This document shows positions 10,236 to 21,026 of a stretch of 64,000 bases of DNA, piece after piece (positions within the stretch are counted from its first letter, which is position 1; every line of letters starts with the position of its first letter). Location of the stretch: the NCBI GenBank assembly GCA_000277445.1, contig AJWJ01000034.1:1-64000 (forward strand). Direction: 5' to 3'. Made by a program: the position numbers and the translations under genes. The stretch comes from Polysphondylium violaceum. Its lineage: Eukaryota; Evosea; Eumycetozoa; Dictyosteliales; Dictyosteliaceae. The notes beneath the pieces were generated by a model. The model saw nothing but the letters and a program-made list of their open reading frames with translations. It made no database searches and was not told the origin of the DNA.

Positions 10236-10621
10236 AATCTAAAAGGGTATTAGTTAATTTGTGTTTGTTGTTCTCTCTCTTTTAAGGCAATAACTTGCTT
10301 ATACATAGAGATTTATTCGGATATTTTATTTCTTAACTTGATGAATATATAAAGTTTAAACGTTGAGTGATTTGATTTGGTTCTTTTGAAGTTTAATGTA
10401 TGTATGTGTGTGTGTGTGTGTGTGTGTGTGATGTGACCTAAAGCTAAAAGGTCATTTATATGTGTGTATTGATTTTGTTGGTAATATAGTATATACAAGA
10501 AATGAGAGATTATGATTTACATATATGGTGTATTTACTCGACAATACACCCACCATACATATCATCATATGGTGTGTTTTTGGTGTAGTTAGAAGATATA
10601 AATATATATTGTGTGTTGTAT

Positions 10622-11233
10622 CTAATGAACAATTGGTTTCATTGGTTGAGCTATAATATCTGATAAATTGAGGTTTTTATCCAATTCTTGATCGATTTCG
10701 CCTATTACAGCGCTATATTTATAGATTTGTATTTGTATTGGTTAGATTGTGGATTAGATTAAAGTATATAGAATACACAAATACATACACATCATCACCT
10801 CTAATAATATGTACACCTAAATTAATTTCTTGCACACCTTCGTCAGAATACATTCTTTCGACACATTTTTCTAAAATGATATTAATAGTTTGATCTATTC
10901 CTCTAAGAGTACCCTGTTTTGAGAGAGAGAAGGAGAGTTAATATATATGGTGCTTAAAAATAGAATAACAACATTCATAGTGGTGGTAATCTAATCTATC
11001 GAATCTATCTAATCTATTAATATCTAAAAACTTACAATAATATTTCTACCATCTGCTGTTAGGACGAGTACTTGTTCTTTCGTGTGTTTAGTATAGAGTG
11101 CCAATGATGATGATGATGATGATGGCAATGAGTTTGATATGTATGATTAGTAATGATTTTTCAGATAATAATAATAATATTGTTATTGCATATATCAATA
11201 AATACTCTTTAAATACTGTTCCAGCATAGCCAT
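10622..11233 (-). CDS. lsm8: LSM8, U6 snRNA-associated Sm-like protein
   Basis: It is the subunit that defines the nuclear LSm2-8 ring, which binds the 3' end of U6 snRNA. There are four exons on the minus strand: 11233-11206, 11076-11036, 10913-10789 and 10712-10622. The 285 nt encode exactly 94 aa plus stop. The joined protein starts MAMLEQYLKKQVLVLTADGR. It continues with the Sm1 motif (NIIGTLRGIDQTINIIL), the LSm8-typical LGVHIIRGDDVAVIGEIDQ and the tail LSDIIAQPMKPIVH, close to the C-terminus of LSm8 in other eukaryotes. Introns begin GTATTT, GTAAGT and GTATGT and end AAG, CAG and TAG. Because no exon exceeds 125 nt, simple ORF calling misses the gene. Confidence 0.93.
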
Positions 11234-11887
11234 GTTTATATTTATATATAATCTATAGGTATATTGACACAATCAAATATATGCAAGAGAAAGAAAGAAA
11301 GATAAAAAAAAAAAAAAAAACAAAAAAAAAGGAAATTAATTCTTAAGGAACACCACAACTACAACCTCGACTACAAATAAAACCCAATAAACATGTAATG
11401 GTAAAAAAGAGTAATATTTAATAGTTATACTTGAGCCAATCAGGGACATTATAATTGATTAAAAATATTATACTGATCTTCATCAAGGTAATCTCCGATG
11501 TAATCATAACAATTGGCTGCAAGAATGCATTTTATATTAGAGAGCTAACTCTATACAATTCTATGTGAGATCAATTTCTAATCTGCTACATGCATGGATA
11601 GTCAAGAGCTTCCTGTTGATTTCCAGCTAACTTAACTGGACATCCACCTGAGGTTCAGAACGATCATGCATGCAGATTGGATTACAACAAGTGATATTGA
11701 TTGTCACTCATTGGAGTAAGATTATTTTAAATTCAATCAGAGTATCTGTTTGAATATACCTAAATGAATTCTTTTACAACAAACACTAAAGAGTTGAAAT
11801 AATAATATTTTTTATAAAAGATCACAAGAGTTTTATTTTTTTATTGAATAAGGGATGTTCTTTGTTACAAAGTATAATACTAATAAG
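11234..11887. other. intergenic with an unexplained base-balanced island (about 11440-11760)
   Basis: The LSM8 promoter is at the left. From about 11440 to 11760 the composition is markedly less AT-rich than ordinary intergenic DNA here, with no open frame longer than about 35 codons on either strand. On the minus strand an open stretch at about 11453-11540 follows a TTAG and reads CILAANCYDYIGDYLDEDQ, then YNIFNQL-stop. It looks protein-like but has no start or credible upstream exon. ATGCATG occurs twice (about 11590 and 11668). It could be a decayed gene, a small spliced gene or an RNA. Confidence 0.3.
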
Positions 11888-14300
11888 TTAATTTGAACTT
11901 TTATCAAAAGAAGCGGCGGCAACAGTTTCGTGAGGTAAGTTTTGAATATTTGCGCTAAATTGATAGAATAATGGATAATTTAAAAGATTTAAATAGTCAG
12001 AGGTGTAGAGATCAGCGTATCTTTGAACTTGCATGGAAAAGAATGTGGTGTTGGAACCAGTCTTGAAGAGACTGCCAAAGTATTTGTTGTAGGATCTATT
12101 GAGTTTTTCATTGTTTTGTTTGATGTGACGATGCAAGACTTCAATGTCTGGTGCTTGGGTACTTTCAGAGTCGAGGCCTCTAAAGATTTCAGCTCTGATA
12201 AATTCCAAGTTGAGCAAGTGGATGATGGTGTCCTTTTCTTCGTTCAAGACTTGGAGTTCGTGTTGGAGTTCGGGTACGATCAAGAGATTTCTCCAGCCGT
12301 GGGATTTCTTGGATTTGATAATGTCGGCAAAGATGTGGTCACCAATGTAGAGGACACGGGATCCTTTGGCGCCAGTGAGCTTTTGGAATAAGGACAAAGA
12401 GCCTCCGTTGTAGACCTTACCGGGTTCGAAACGGTCCTTGACGTTGGTGATCAAGAGGTTGCCAGTAGCAGTATCAACCTCTCTCATGGTGGTACCTTCG
12501 GAAAAGAATCTTGGCTTGTCAGCACCGACAATAACAATGTCAAAGTAGTCTCTCCACGACTTGTATTTGTCGTTAAAGCCGTCCAACATGTAGGACATGA
12601 CCTTGTTGGTGTAGTAGAATTCAGAGTTTGTCAATAAAAATACTTTGGAGTCGTTTTGTCTGAGACGATCAAAAAAGACGGGCATGTCGGGAGTCTTTCT
12701 AATGTATCTGGGGAGGTCATCCAATACTTTGGATTTAAGACTGCCATCGTTGTGAACTAAATCCATAGTGGTTCTGACATCTTGGAAAAGATTGGTGTAT
12801 GATAAATCACCTTTGGATATTTTAGAGTGAGATGATTCTTTTTTGGCTGCTTGTGCATTGAGTGTACTCAATGGTGGTGAGTTTTCTTGTTGTTGTTCAT
12901 CGGCCAATTCTTCAGTTAAACGTAATTCACTTTCACTTTCTAAATAATCTACTAAATCACTGTAAAGACATGCTTCTGGAAGTGTAAATAATGTATTTAA
13001 AAGATAAAATCTATAATCAAAGAATGAATTAATATTTAGTGTTTATAAAAAGTAATACTATCTATATATAATTTACCTTTTAGCAATATCATCACCATGA
13101 ACTCTCATACTTGGATATAATTCAATAGTTTGAGCTTTGGTAAGAGCTTTCTTTCCATGAATACAAATGATAATATTACCAAAACCATCGATTTTCAAAA
13201 GGTTACCCAATTCTTTATCTAAAAATAAACCTCTAATTGGGAAATTTGGATCATATTTTAATTTTTTAATTGATTTTGGATAACCAATTTGAATGAGTTT
13301 ATCAATAACCATATCATAGGCCAATTCTTCAAAATCTGGTGAATTATATACTGCCAAAGTATAATCCATATCAACTACAAAATATTATAATAGAGATTAT
13401 TAATATCTATTTTACTTGATTCTTTAATTTAATAATAAAATAATAATAAGTTAAACTTACAACCAAAGAATTCAATTCTTTCAAGATTTAAATCTCTATT
13501 TACAAAAATTCTCTTTAATGGATCTCTTTTATGAATTGGTGGAAGCATTGAGGCTGGTAAATCTTTGTAGTTTGTTAATTCTTCATCAGTTGGTGGATTT
13601 GATAAATCATCTAAAATATATTGTTGTTGTTATGTTAGTATATTATAAGGTTGGTAGTTATGTTGACATTACTACGGCTACATACTTAATGAATAATGGG
13701 ATGGGAAAAGTTTAGTTGGTGATTTTTTTCCTTCAGCAACTTCTTCAATGGATAATTTATCATTGTTTAATTTCCTATTCATTTTGAAATAATAATAGTG
13801 TTAATATTATGAAAGACAAAAACAATGAAATTTATAGTGCACTACAAACTCTACAAAACAGAACAAAACAAAACACAATATTAAAATCAATAAATAATAA
13901 AAAATAATTAAATATAGTGAGAGATAGAGATATCACAATCACATTGAGAATGATAGCAAACTTTTAAAAGCTGATGACTAGTAGTTTATAATCATAATAT
14001 TCATATTCATATTAATATACCCTACTACCACACACCTTAGTTTTATTCTCTATCTTTTTTTATTTTTATTTATCTGTTTGATCTATAAGTTTGTGTTGTG
14101 TGGGTGAGGTGTGTATGTATTTCTCATATGGGGTGAGACTTGATGTATGTATAATCGTAATATTCGTGTACTTACTCTGCTTCTTGTCTTCTCTTATCCA
14201 TCAAGAGACCAGAGCTTGAGGTTCTGAGACCTGCATTAAGTTGTTTGGAATTTGGTGTTCCTGGTGCAGATTCCAAAGAGGGTGTATTATAATTTGACAT
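11888..14300 (-). CDS. cytosolic purine 5'-nucleotidase family (NT5C2/NT5DC, HAD superfamily)
   Basis: Members dephosphorylate purine nucleoside monophosphates such as IMP and GMP in the cytosol, or are less well characterised NT5DC relatives. The five exons are 14300-14176, 13774-13686, 13610-13461, 13374-13077 and 13010-11888, giving 1785 nt and 594 aa. HAD motif I is FFGFDMDYTLAVY with nucleophile D123 and D125. Motif II is FLLTNSEFYYTNK (T348), and motif IV is VLYIGDHIFADIIKSKK (D445, D450). PIRGLFLDKELGNLLKIDGFG is the usual family block after motif I. All catalytic residues seem present. The N-terminal ~60 residues (MSNYNTPSLESAPGTPNSKQ) are low-complexity. I chose the far-upstream ATG because its exon joins in phase across GTAAGT...AATAG, though a start in exon 2 (MNRKLNND) is possible. 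Confidence 0.9.
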
Positions 14301-14974
14301 TATTATATTATTTGTTGTTACAGTTTGCTTTTAAATAATAATGAAAAATTCAAATGATTTATTTATTTATTCCAAATCAGCTCCTTCAATCCTCTTTTTT
14401 TTTTACAAAAAAAATTTAGAAAATAAAAAAATTTAAAAAAATAAAAATAATATGAAATCACAAATTTGGTTTGAAAATTATAACCAAGTGATTTTTTTTA
14501 TGAATTGCAAGATTTTTTTCATTTTTTTTTGAATTTTCCCATTTTTTATTTTATTTTTTTTCATATGAATTGGAAATGTGACCTTTTTGTATATCAAATC
14601 ACGCATAACAAAGAATTAAAAACTATAATTGAGACATAGACACACAAGTTCATCACACACTCACGCACACCCCACACACAATGTGATGAAAATATTAATT
14701 TTTTAAAGGTGTTTTTTTTTGTTTTTCATCAAACACACCAACATAATAGAGAGTGGGAGTAGTAGATTATCATTACTGACTTTTGTCTTGAATAGCAATA
14801 CTTTAATGTCAATCATGACAATATTGGGGTTGTATTGCTTCTTTTTACTATCTACTCTGCTCTACTAATAAAATCCTAGGTCCTACTCAAGATTTAATAG
14901 AATATCTTTGCATCATGATATAAAAAGGAATGGAGTCAATATTGATGTGTCGATGGTTTTATACATTATTATTT
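14301..14974. other. intergenic containing a P450 promoter/exon-1 relic
   Basis: The left part (14301-14515) is A/T-run DNA, presumed promoter of the nucleotidase gene. The right part is the duplicated P450 sequence described in the next entry. The 3' end of the SLC4 gene follows at 14975. Confidence 0.6.
14541..14868 (+). pseudogene. relic of a cytochrome P450 5' end (promoter plus exon 1)
   Basis: From CATATGAATTGGAAATGTGA through the CACAC-rich tract and AATCATGACAATATTGGGG, this segment is very similar to the promoter and first exon of the P450 gene starting at 21027. It includes the shared runs AACAAAGAATTAAAAACTAT and TAGACACACAAGTTCATCAC. The exon-1 copy (ATG at 14815) has lost one base after ATATTGGGG, shifting the frame to an early stop at 14866-14868, and the rest of the P450 gene is absent. 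It is a truncated copy left by array duplication. Confidence 0.8.
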
Positions 14975-17358
14975 TTAATGACCATCAAGAATATCTAATG
15001 TAGATTTATTGAAGATCATTGGTAAAATAAAATATTTAAATGGAATTAATAAGGAGATGAATAAAGGAAACATTGCAGTGAGATAAGAGTTTGGATAAAA
15101 TGAGATAAAACAAAACAATAGGAGGGCAATGATTTGAATACATGTAAATTGATGTATCTTTTTTTGATTTACTTGTCTTGTAAGCTTTGTGTTGGGATAT
15201 CTATTTTGATCTGTTATCAATAGCATTATTCTTTCAAAAAATTGATTGGACACTAAAGCTTTTACACCCAGGAACCAAAAGACCCCATATAGTACAGAGA
15301 CTGGAATCAAACTTAATACACTTTTTGTGAGGAACAAACAAATAAATATGAGTAGAGATGAAATGAATCCCGATAAACGAGTTTCTTGAACTGATATAAA
15401 TACTTCTTTTTGACTATTATCTTTTGGAGATATTATAGTTTGGATTTGAGCGAGTGCTCTTACATGAAGTGCAGAGTGAGGTAAGGCTCCGTGGACCCAG
15501 GGTAAACCTAGAAAGGACAGTACTATATTAATACTACCAACTACCAATAGGTCAAGATGATAGCCATTGATTTTCTTTAGATTATGGTTAGGGGCAGATG
15601 CTAAAGAAGAAGAGATGTTTTGATCTACGAAAAACAACAAAGACAAGAGGAATCCCAATGCCAGGGCAAGAAAGTAGGCCCAAACAGGTAAACTAGAGTA
15701 CTCTGTTTGAATTAAATTATCCAAATCTGCTGGAAAAGTGCTTGTATCAAGGGTAAGGAAAACAGAGTGACGCAAAACAGTTGAGAGGAATACACCCAAA
15801 AACAAAGCATAATCTGAAATAACATCTCTTATGGTCGAGTTGAATAAAGTTGTAAATTTGAAATTTGATAACTTAAAGCAAATCCATAGCGTAACAAGAG
15901 AAAGTAACAAAGTAAACAAGGGGTCAGTTGGTGAGCATTGCGGACTATCTGGACAATTATAAACATGATCGATAAATAGTACTACAATGGGTTTAATACC
16001 ATCATATAGAAAAGCAATGGTAATAAATACGGCAAAGGTCTCCTCAATGAATCTTGAAGAGTATTTCATCAATCGACTCAACCCAAACACTGAGTACAGA
16101 ATTAAAAATGCTCCATTAAAAAACCCAATCCACGTATAAAGGGTAAAAAAGTCTAATTGATTATCAACTGATATTTGAAATGTAATTTTAATAAATATAG
16201 CTAGAGGTGCCGTTGATAGTAAAACAACCATTGGTTGGCCAGCCAATAAAGAAAACACCATTCCTCCAATACCTTGAGAGATAATAGTTTTAGCTACACT
16301 AAATTTACCTTCTGTATTATTTTGATTTAAAACCCCAAACGCAATTGAAGGCATTAAGCATGCAAATAATAAAAATACTGAACATGAAATTGTTTTGGAT
16401 ATTGCATATTTACTTTCAACTCCATCTTTCCAATCTAACCAATACGTTGACTTTCTTTTATCAACATCTCTTAATAAATACTGATAAAACATTTTCTTTT
16501 TCTTTTTAACCTTTTCATTATTATCATCATTGATTTCTATATCGAAATTATCTATTGTTTGTTCTTTATTCGTCGTACTAATATTTGCTGAGGTTGTTGT
16601 ATTCATTAAAAATTGGTCTATTGAATTTACTACATCTTGATTTGAATTGGATTGTAAAATATTATATTGTAATTGAAAACTTGAATGTAATGCAATTGAA
16701 AATGATTGTGATATTTGATCCACGGATTTACTAGGTTTCTAATGAGAAGAATATTAATATTTATTAATTAATATTATAACTATTTAATACAAACAATTTG
16801 AAGTGGACCTATAATTAAAATAATACAATTTGTAAGAAAAGATAGTCCTAAATCTTTTGGACTATTTAGTTTATAAAATATATATTTATAATCTATCTTT
16901 TCATTTATTGGTAATGATAGTATTAAGAATTCATCTACTTCAATATATTTTCTTAATAGAAATGATTCTTTTTCTTTCGTATTGGTGTCGATATTTATTT
17001 CATTATCACTATCTTCTTGATCATTCGTATTTATAATGTTTAATGGAATATTATCGTTATTTTCATCTTGTTCTTTTATTGTCTCTTTTCTTTGAAGGTG
17101 GTGATTAAATTCAAAGATACCTTGTATGAAATCATTAAATGATAGAAAAGGGATATCGCTAGAGATGGTATTATAAACATCACTTAGAATATTATAAATC
17201 GATAATCTTGATTGACTATTATCGTCGTTGTTACTATTATTACTATGCTGTTTATGAAAATGTAAACATCTTTTACTCTTTTCTAAATCTTTTCTAGCTC
17301 TAAGATCAAGGTTAAAATCTATATCTGATACTATATGTTGTTCTAAAATGCGGACCAT
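14975..17358 (-). CDS. SLC4-type anion/bicarbonate (or borate) transporter
   Basis: SLC4 proteins exchange or cotransport bicarbonate, chloride or borate across membranes. There are two exons: 17358-16795 and 16738-14975, 2328 nt and 775 aa. The joined protein has a cytoplasmic N-terminal domain of about 250 residues, with the family's PLQI-KPSKSVDQISQSFSIAL region at the exon junction and an acidic, Asn/Asp-rich insert. The membrane domain begins at DVDKRKSTYWLDWKDGV and includes QGIGGMVFSLLAGQPMVVLLSTAP, FYTWIGFFNGAFLILYS and LGLPWVHGALPHSALHVRAL, characteristic HCO3-transporter blocks. It then has DQNRYPN near the end and 10-12 hydrophobic segments. The donor (GTTTGT) is unusual, but phase and homology support it. 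Direct repeats of P450 promoter DNA flank the gene on both sides. Substrate cannot be decided; a BOR1-like borate exporter is an alternative. Confidence 0.88.
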
Positions 17359-17884
17359 ATTTTCTATTTAATGAATTGAGGTCACAAACATATCTCATAA
17401 AATTACGCGTAATTTTAACAAAAAAAGTGCTCATCTGAAAAAATGTCAAAAATAGACGAAATTTTTTTATTTTATTTTTTTTCATATGAATTGGAAATTT
17501 GTTTGTATGTCATGTCACACATAAACAAAGAATTTATGGTTGGGGAAATAGGAGACATAGAACCGATTTGAAATTAAAATATGTAAAAAAAAAAATAGAA
17601 GGAACATTGGATCAATGAAATTGGATATTAATTCAATTTCTGATAATTTATATTTAACTCCGAGTGTTAGATATATTAAAACTAATTGCTTGAGGATGGC
17701 AACTATAAAAATTTTTAATTTGGAGATGATAATAAAATAATCTCCCAAAAATCTGATAAAAATTAATATATATTTATATCTCTTTTTGAATTTTTATTTT
17801 TCATAATAGATAGTCGTAGTATTATTTATATTTTTATTAATATTACTGATTTTTTTATTCAATAGCAATACTTTAATATCAATC
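17359..17884. promoter_or_regulatory. SLC4 5' region and remodelled promoter of P450 copy A
   Basis: The stretch 17470-17530 (CATATGAATTGGAAAT... ACATAAACAAAGAATT) and the end from about 17845 (ACTGATTTTTTTATTCAATAGC) match the P450 promoters at 14.5 and 20.8 kb. In between, 17535-17840 is unrelated to them, so the promoter of copy A has been replaced or diverged in the middle, consistent with loss of function. Confidence 0.6.
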
Positions 17885-19993
17885 ATGACAATATTGGCAA
17901 TTATATTAGTTCTTTTTATCATCTACTCTTATTTTAATTATGTATGTGGGGGTATTAATACTATTACTACTTATCACAATACTAATAAATCAATCAATAA
18001 AAGTTGAGTAAATTTAAGAGTTTTGGAAGGAAATCGTTAAAGGGCCCATTTCCACTCCCTTTGGTGGGCAATTTCCATCAACTGGGCACAACGAGGCCTC
18101 ATATCCCCATGACAAAGTATCATCAACAATATGGACCTATTTATAGAATATGGATGGGTGATGTGTATACGGGTATGTAGAGGATTGCATGTATGAATGA
18201 TTGTGTTTACGGTGTATGTTAACATATGTAATCGATGTAAATGTAAATTTAGTGGTTGTAAATGATATTTAGTTGGTTAAAAAGATAATGAGTGATAATA
18301 CATTTATCAATCGTCTAGACACAGAGACCTTCAAGTACTATAGTAATCATGATAGTAATTTGATGTTTAGTAAAGAAGAGGATTGGGTAGAGAGAAGAGA
18401 TTTGGTAGCTGGTGCATTGAAAAAGAGTAAAATGAAGCATATTTACGAGTTGTTGGATGGCCAAGTAGACAAACTAATGTCTTGCATGAGTTATCACGCA
18501 AAGGCAGGCATTGCATTCACTCCTAAATCCAATCTTCAAAGATTCACTATCAACTCAATGTTGCGATTGGTGTTAAACCAAGAGTTACCATATGAATATC
18601 AAGATATTGAGGCTGACGAATCAATGATCCTGATACTAAACCAAATTGATAAGGTTTCATTGGAATTTGGTACCGGCAAGCTTGGTGACTATGTGGATAT
18701 TCTCAGGGTTCCGTTACGGTTGTATTATAATCTATTTGATAAAACATTACCAACCGTAAGAAGTATCATGGATCAAGAGTACCAACAACACCTCGATACA
18801 TTTAAACAAGAGTATAAAGAGAGTCCAAGGGATTTGATCGATGTGTTTATCAACAACAATGACGAATCCAAGAGATCCATTTATATATCAATGTGTTGGG
18901 ACTTGTTGTTTGCAGGTACAGATACCACATCGGTGTCTATGGAATGGTCTATGATGTTAATGGCAAATTACCCTCAATTTCAAGAAATGGCCTATCAAGA
19001 ATTGGTCTCAGTGGTTGGCAAAGATAACAATGTCACTCTCTCTCATAGATCTCAAACACCATTTATAAATGCATTTATCAAAGAATCTAATCGTAAATGT
19101 GCGCCCGGTGCCTATGGTGTACCCAGAGTATCAAGTAAAGATTTAGAAATTGATGATTATTTTATACCCAAAGGTGTATGTATACATTTTATCATTGTCA
19201 CTTTACTCTTACTAACAACACATACAGTCACAACTTTGATTAATTATCATGGAATAACAAGAAATCCCAAATATTGGGATAATCCAGAGACATTTGATCC
19301 CACTAGACATCTTACTAAACATCAAGAATTTCAAATTTGGGGATATGGTGCCCGTAATTGTGTGTAAATATCTATCTTTTATATTTGTTTATTATAGATA
19401 TATTATGCTCACATATACAATACTACAATACACTAGAGGTCAATTCTTTGCAAGTGATATTTTATATTTAACGATTTCCAATATTTTATTAAAATTCAAA
19501 GTATCGTCAATAGATGGTGGCTTGATTGATGAACATGACAGTATGTAGTTGATTCATATAATAGACCTTTTAATTAATTAATAAGTGGAAAGTTGTGCTT
19601 ACTAATTTACAATTTTTTTAGATTGGGGATTAACACTTCATCCAAATCCATTTAAAATCAAACTAGCCATCAGATAGATCTATAAGCATGCAAATTTGCA
19701 AAACTTTTTGCTCTTCTATTTTTAGCCTCGATTTAATAAACTTTTTTCACACACTGCACACACTTACACACAACTAGATGGACAAGTATAGAACCGAGAT
19801 TTGATAACATCACAATTTTTTTTTTTTTATTAATAAATTTTATTTTGTTCTCCCTCCCTCTTGTTCTCCCACAGCCCCTTTACATGCTTTTACTTGATCA
19901 AAGGATAGGTTCCAGTATAAATTAAATTCTATCCTAATGTAGTGCATTTTATGTTTTTACAAAAATATCTATAATACTATTTGTTCTATTAAT
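17845..19993 (+). repeat. tandem duplication unit, left copy
   Basis: Left copy of the P450 duplication: promoter end, gene A, its 3' flank, and the first bases of a neighbouring P450 exon 1. The right copy lies at about 20750-23145. The similarity continues past the gene through ATGCATGCAAATTTGC-type 3' flank and CACAGCCCCTTTACATG to TATAATACTATT...TTCTATT, which in the right copy is exon 1 of the next P450. In the left copy that ATG is ATA (about 19965). Similarity stops at about 19993, where unrelated foldback DNA begins. Confidence 0.8.
17885..19677 (+). pseudogene. cytochrome P450 copy A (CYP508-like), apparently inactivated
   Basis: It is a near copy of the gene at 21027-22815, with the same six-exon layout and high identity throughout, including introns. 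Exon 1 (ATG 17885) encodes the membrane anchor MTILAIILVLFIIYSYFNY. Exon 2 has KGPFPLPLVGNFHQLG, then exon 3 the I-helix LLFAGTDTTS and ExxR as FIKESNRK. Exon 4 has the heme loop WGYGARNCVG (family F replaced by W). Two lesions relative to copy B are visible. GAG is changed to the stop TAG at 18270-18272, in VNDI*LVKK. One T is missing in exon 4 near 19234-19236 (CAACTTTGATT against CAACTTTTGATT), breaking frame if the shared splice site is used. An alternative donor one codon earlier could absorb the deletion but not the stop. Sequencing error is possible for either one. Confidence 0.75.
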
Positions 19994-21026
19994 CTTGCAG
20001 GGCTCTAACGTGCCATCTAGAGACTTGCAAATTTTCATTCATGTCAATGGTGTTTTTTCATTTAAATTCTTCTTTATCACCATGGAATGATATTAAGAAT
20101 TTAAAGGAAATGACATGAATGAAAATTTGCAAGTATCTCAGATATATCTGAAAAAGTCTATTTGTCTTTTTCATAATACATATTTTTCGTAAAATACTAA
20201 TGTGGCATACAAGCATGTGAATGTAGGTTGTTGTATGATTCTTTATCCAAAGGTATGGTTGTTTGAATAAACAAAGGCTAGGAAACTATGGGCAAAAAAA
20301 TTCCTTTATGATATTATTCTTCTTGATGTCAATGATTTTAATTCATTTAAATTCTTCATGTCATTTCAAACATAAACTTCTCAATGGTGATGAATGAAAA
20401 TTTGCAAGTATCTCAGATATATGTCTGAAAATACCTATTTGTCTTATTCATTATTTATATTTTTCGTAAAATACTAATGTGGTATACAAACATGTGAATG
20501 AAGGTTATCAAATCTCTTTCATCGTTTTAATCAAAAAGCGATGAAAGAGACGTAACAACCTACATTGACATGCTTGAATACTACATATGATTCTTTATCC
20601 AAAGGTATGGTTATTTGTATAGACTAGGCTAGGAAACTATGAGTTTCGAGTCCATAGTTTTAGCCTAGTTCCTACAACCAACCTTAAAATGAGGTGTGGC
20701 ATAAAAACTCTTAAGGCGCGGTGAAAAAATCATATTTTTTCTTTTTTATTTTGTTTTTTTATTTTTTTTTTTTCTGAATTGGAAATGTGACCTTTTTGTC
20801 GTGTCATGACACATAAACAAAGAATTAAAAACTATAATTGAGACATAGACACACAAGTTCATCACACACACGCACACCCCACACACAATGTGATGAAACT
20901 ATTTATTTAAATTTTAAGGGGTGTTTTTGTTTTTCATCAAACACTCTCACACCAACATAATAGATAGTGGTAGTAGTATTATTATTACTGACCTTTGTAT
21001 TCAATAGCAATACTTTAATATCAATC
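19678..21026. other. intergenic between P450 copies A and B
   Basis: In order: the duplicated 3' flank of copy A, the exon-1 remnant at about 19966-19993, the foldback element (20000-20700), and the promoter of copy B (from about 20745). That promoter is again very similar to the relic at 14.5 kb. No independent gene is seen. Confidence 0.7.
20000..20700. mobile_element. foldback (inverted-repeat-rich) element of about 0.7 kb, no coding capacity
   Basis: Nested perfect or near-perfect inverted repeats are visible. ACTTGCAAATTTTCATTC at 20023 is answered by GAATGAAAATTTGCAAGT ending at 20134; both arms continue to a 24-bp repeat and enclose TTTAAATTCTT/AAGAATTTAAA. TCTCTTTCATCG (20513-20524) faces CGATGAAAGAGA (20539-20550). 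CTAGGCTA..AAACTATG (20624-20641) faces CATAGTTTTAGCCTAG (20653-20668). ATACAAGCATGTGAATGTAG (about 20209) returns inverted near 20556-20580. In addition, a module of about 115 bp (GAATGAAAATTTGCAAGTAT...) is repeated directly at 20117 and 20391. It carries no transposase, so it is a non-autonomous foldback or MITE-like element sitting exactly at the duplication junction. Exact ends and target-site duplication are not resolved. Confidence 0.6.

Larger units (their letters stand above)
9046..10621. other. 1.6-kb gene-free region with structured, GC-richer islands
   Basis: No coding frame is supported. Most is AT-rich with simple repeats, including (TA)n near 9142-9162, (TAAAA)n near 10120-10140 and a (TG)n tract at about 10405-10430. 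Four compact GC-richer islands stand out: 9617-9712, 9950-10006, 10068-10115 and 10143-10233. They carry inverted repeats and are listed separately as RNA candidates. The first part also serves as the HMG-CoA synthase promoter. Confidence 0.6.

Noticed and set aside
17515-17748. 77-codon minus-strand frame next to P450 copy A
   Set aside because: Composition-driven Ile/Phe/Leu-rich translation without motifs; it lies in remodelled promoter DNA.
20636-20660. tRNA-like T-loop TTTCGAGTCC
   Set aside because: It is part of a palindrome in the foldback element; no acceptor, D or anticodon arms surround it.
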